Below, in pieces: positions 6,806 through 7,877 of a DNA stretch of 7,877 bases. The stretch is from positions 1-7,877 of the forward strand of contig DWVN01000022.1 of NCBI GenBank assembly GCA_019120235.1, in the 5' to 3' direction. A model generated the notes under the pieces. The model made no database searches. It was not told where the DNA came from and saw only the letters and a list, made by a program, of their open reading frames with translations. How positions within the stretch are numbered: position 1 is the stretch's first letter; each line of letters begins with the position of its first letter. Origin of the DNA: Dwaynesavagella gallinarum (lineage in GTDB: Bacteria; Bacillota; Clostridia; Clostridiales; Clostridiaceae). The position numbers and the translations under genes were made by a program.

Positions 6806-7666
6806 ATGGATCTTAATATTTTAGATAAGCTAATTGAATATGCCATAATAGATGTTTTTGAAGATACTAAACTCAAAATTTTGGGATTTCCGTATAAATG
6901 TAAGTTTATAAAAAGAAGAGAACAAGAAAATTTTTATATAAAAGATGCAACTCTTAATTTTACAATGATCGCTAAAGATAATAAAATCGTTCATTTTGAG
7001 TTTAAAAAAGAGTATTTTTATAATGATATATATAAATTTCTTGTATATTCATCATTTTTGATATATGAAAATAAGGATGATTTTGAACTTATACTAGTTT
7101 ATCCGAGAAAAGCAAGAAAAATAGTTAAAAGTATGGCTTTTACTTCTTTAAGATTTGTGTATACAGATGTTTATTTAGATTGTTTTAATGGCGATAAGCT
7201 TCTTATGAAATTGGCTGCTAAGGCTTCTAAAAATAGAAGATTTAAAGATGAAGAATATTTAGCATTATCGCTTATTCCATATATGTATTCCAAACGTGAA
7301 AGAATTACTTTGATAATAGAAGGATTAAGACTTGCAAATTCTTTAAATTCTAAAAAGAAACATAGTATTATTATAATTATTCTTATTCTATCTGAAGGTT
7401 TTTTGGATGAATCAGATATGCTTAAACTTAAAAAGGAGATAAAAATGTATAAAATTGGTAAAATGCTATTAGAAGAAGGGAAGAAAAAAGCAGCAGATGA
7501 AGTTGAAAGAGAAATTTCTGGAAAAATGGTTGAAAAAGGTAAAAATCAAGCTAAAGTTGAAATTGCTATCGATATGATGAGAAACAAAGAACCTCTTGAT
7601 AAAATTATGAAATATACAGGATTTGATAAAAGGACTCTTGAAAAAATTTATTATAATTTTAAATAA
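6806..7666 (+). CDS. Rpn/PDDEXK_2-family nuclease-like protein (RpnL-type)
   Basis: A 286-residue protein resembling the recombination-promoting nuclease (Rpn) / PDDEXK_2 group, long labelled putative transposases but now known to include DNA-cleaving antiphage toxins. The candidate active site is Asp47 (KDATLNF), then a strand, then Glu65-x-Lys67 in VHFEFKK, fitting D-x(17)-ExK of the PD-(D/E)XK fold. The C-terminus holds a charged, probably coiled-coil stretch (208-255) and ends in a small helical module MRNKEPLDKIMKYTGFDKRTLEKI, close to the family's usual TGL-type ending. The start is taken as ATG 6806 because GGGAG lies seven bases before it; TTG 6773 has no such site. The gene ends in tandem stops TAA TAG. 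An internal ATG at 7445 may make the C-terminal domain alone. No terminal repeats mark it as a mobile element. Family assignment is by motif only. Confidence 0.65.
   Translation: MDLNILDKLIEYAIIDVFEDTKLKILGFPYKCKFIKRREQENFYIKDATLNFTMIAKDNKIVHFEFKKEYFYNDIYKFLVYSSFLIYENKDDFELILVYPRKARKIVKSMAFTSLRFVYTDVYLDCFNGDKLLMKLAAKASKNRRFKDEEYLALSLIPYMYSKRERITLIIEGLRLANSLNSKKKHSIIIIILILSEGFLDESDMLKLKKEIKMYKIGKMLLEEGKKKAADEVEREISGKMVEKGKNQAKVEIAIDMMRNKEPLDKIMKYTGFDKRTLEKIYYNFK
7433..7447 (+). promoter_or_regulatory. Internal ribosome binding site within the Rpn-like gene
   Basis: AAAAAGGAGATAAAAATG ends at 7447: AAGGAG at 7433-7438 is six bases before an in-frame ATG at 7445. The pairing with the 16S anti-Shine-Dalgarno sequence is longer than for the gene's own start (GGGAG at 6794-6798). 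It spans the Lys-Lys-Glu-Ile-Lys codons, where purine-rich sequence can occur by chance, so the site is suggestive rather than proven. Confidence 0.55.
7445..7666 (+). CDS. Nested in-frame C-terminal product, candidate RpnS-like antitoxin
   Basis: If the internal ATG is used, a 73-residue protein equal to residues 214-286 of the nuclease-like protein is made. It is highly charged, begins MYKIGKMLLEEGKKK, has a likely coiled-coil segment and ends in the small helical module KIMKYTGFDKRTLEKI. It lacks the whole catalytic domain. In described rpn genes an internal start produces RpnS, the C-terminal domain alone, which binds RpnL and blocks its nuclease activity. The position here (domain boundary, in frame, strong ribosome binding site) is the same arrangement. 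The translation potential is seen in the sequence; the antitoxin role is inference from that family. Confidence 0.5.
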   Translation: MYKIGKMLLEEGKKKAADEVEREISGKMVEKGKNQAKVEIAIDMMRNKEPLDKIMKYTGFDKRTLEKIYYNFK

Positions 7667-7669
7667 TAG

Positions 7670-7707
7670 CTGGGGTAAATTTTATTTACTTCAGTTTTTT
7701 GTTTTTT
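7670..7707 (+). terminator. Rho-independent terminator after the Rpn-like gene
   Basis: CTGGGGTAAAT (7670-7680) pairs with ATTTACTTCAG (7684-7694) over 11 positions, including two G-U pairs, around a TTT loop. TTTTTTGTTTTTT follows at 7695-7707. It begins directly after the tandem stop codons and separates this gene from the next one. Confidence 0.85.
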
Positions 7708-7749
7708 GATATTTTAAATTTAGGCTCTGTTTTAGTACAGTGTTGATAA

Positions 7750-7779
7750 TTGATTAAGATTTTGGATTTAGGGTATAAT
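7750..7779 (+). promoter_or_regulatory. Vegetative-type promoter for the gene at the right edge
   Basis: TTGATT (7750-7755) and a consensus TATAAT (7774-7779) are separated by 18 bases, a housekeeping sigma factor layout. The -10 box is about 31 bases before the ATG at 7811 and downstream of the preceding terminator, so the edge gene starts its own transcript. Confidence 0.65.
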
Positions 7780-7810
7780 AATAAGTATAAACAGTTGCGG
7801 AGGTTTAATT

Positions 7811-7877
7811 ATGGAGAATGTATCATATCTATTATCAGAAATTCAAAAATTATCTTTATATAAACAAAAGCAGATTT
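7811..7877 (+). CDS. Start of an unidentified gene (partial, cut by the window end)
   Basis: The first 22 codons begin MENVSYLLSEIQKLSLYKQ and remain open to the window edge. CGGAGG at 7798-7803 lies seven bases before the ATG and a good promoter stands upstream, so this is very probably a real gene. The visible part looks helical and gives no recognisable family. I do not assign a function. Confidence 0.75.
   Translation, partial: MENVSYLLSEIQKLSLYKQKQI

Noticed and set aside
7727..7740. Short inverted repeat CTGT...ACAG before the edge gene
   Set aside because: A 4-bp stem is expected by chance and has no other supporting signal.
1..7877. CRISPR array, tRNA, rRNA or insertion sequence
   Set aside because: No regularly spaced repeats, cloverleaf-like sequence, rRNA-like region or terminal inverted repeats flanking a transposase were seen; the Rpn-like gene has no such ends.

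Overview
The window is a very AT-rich stretch with A/T-ending codons, strong AGGAGG-type ribosome binding sites and short hairpin-plus-U terminators. This fits a low-GC Firmicute, most likely a clostridium. A host-associated, salvage-dependent lineage such as segmented filamentous bacteria (Candidatus Arthromitus) would fit, but that is an impression rather than a proof. No rRNA, tRNA, CRISPR array or recognisable insertion sequence was seen.

Left part (1-3366, + strand): a tight operon. It opens with the tail of a probable metal-chelate binding protein. A FecCD/BtuC-type permease, its ABC ATPase, a deoxynucleoside kinase and purine nucleoside phosphorylase DeoD follow, and a terminator closes the unit. 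Genes overlap or nearly touch up to the kinase. The ABC ATPase has no ATG, GTG or TTG before its Walker A motif and appears to start at ATT (1116), nine bases after a perfect AGGAGG. Together the genes link uptake of an iron/haem/corrinoid-type ligand with nucleoside salvage: DeoD splits or forms purine (deoxy)nucleosides and the kinase phosphorylates deoxynucleosides.

Middle (3367-6629): a stand-alone 787-residue membrane protein with an N-terminal multi-helix membrane domain and a KAP-type P-loop NTPase. It converges on an orphan amino-acid-type substrate-binding lipoprotein on the - strand. A perfect 13-bp hairpin between them can serve as terminator for both.

Right part (6630-7877): a 176-base divergent intergenic region, then a PD-(D/E)XK nuclease-like protein of the Rpn/PDDEXK_2 type (6806-7666). 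Inside it, in frame, is an internal ATG (7445) with a near-perfect Shine-Dalgarno sequence that would give a free 73-residue C-terminal protein. This matches the published RpnL/RpnS arrangement, in which a nuclease toxin is inhibited by its own separately translated C-terminal domain. It is the most interesting signal in the window. A good terminator follows, then a promoter, a ribosome binding site and the first 22 codons of an unidentified gene.
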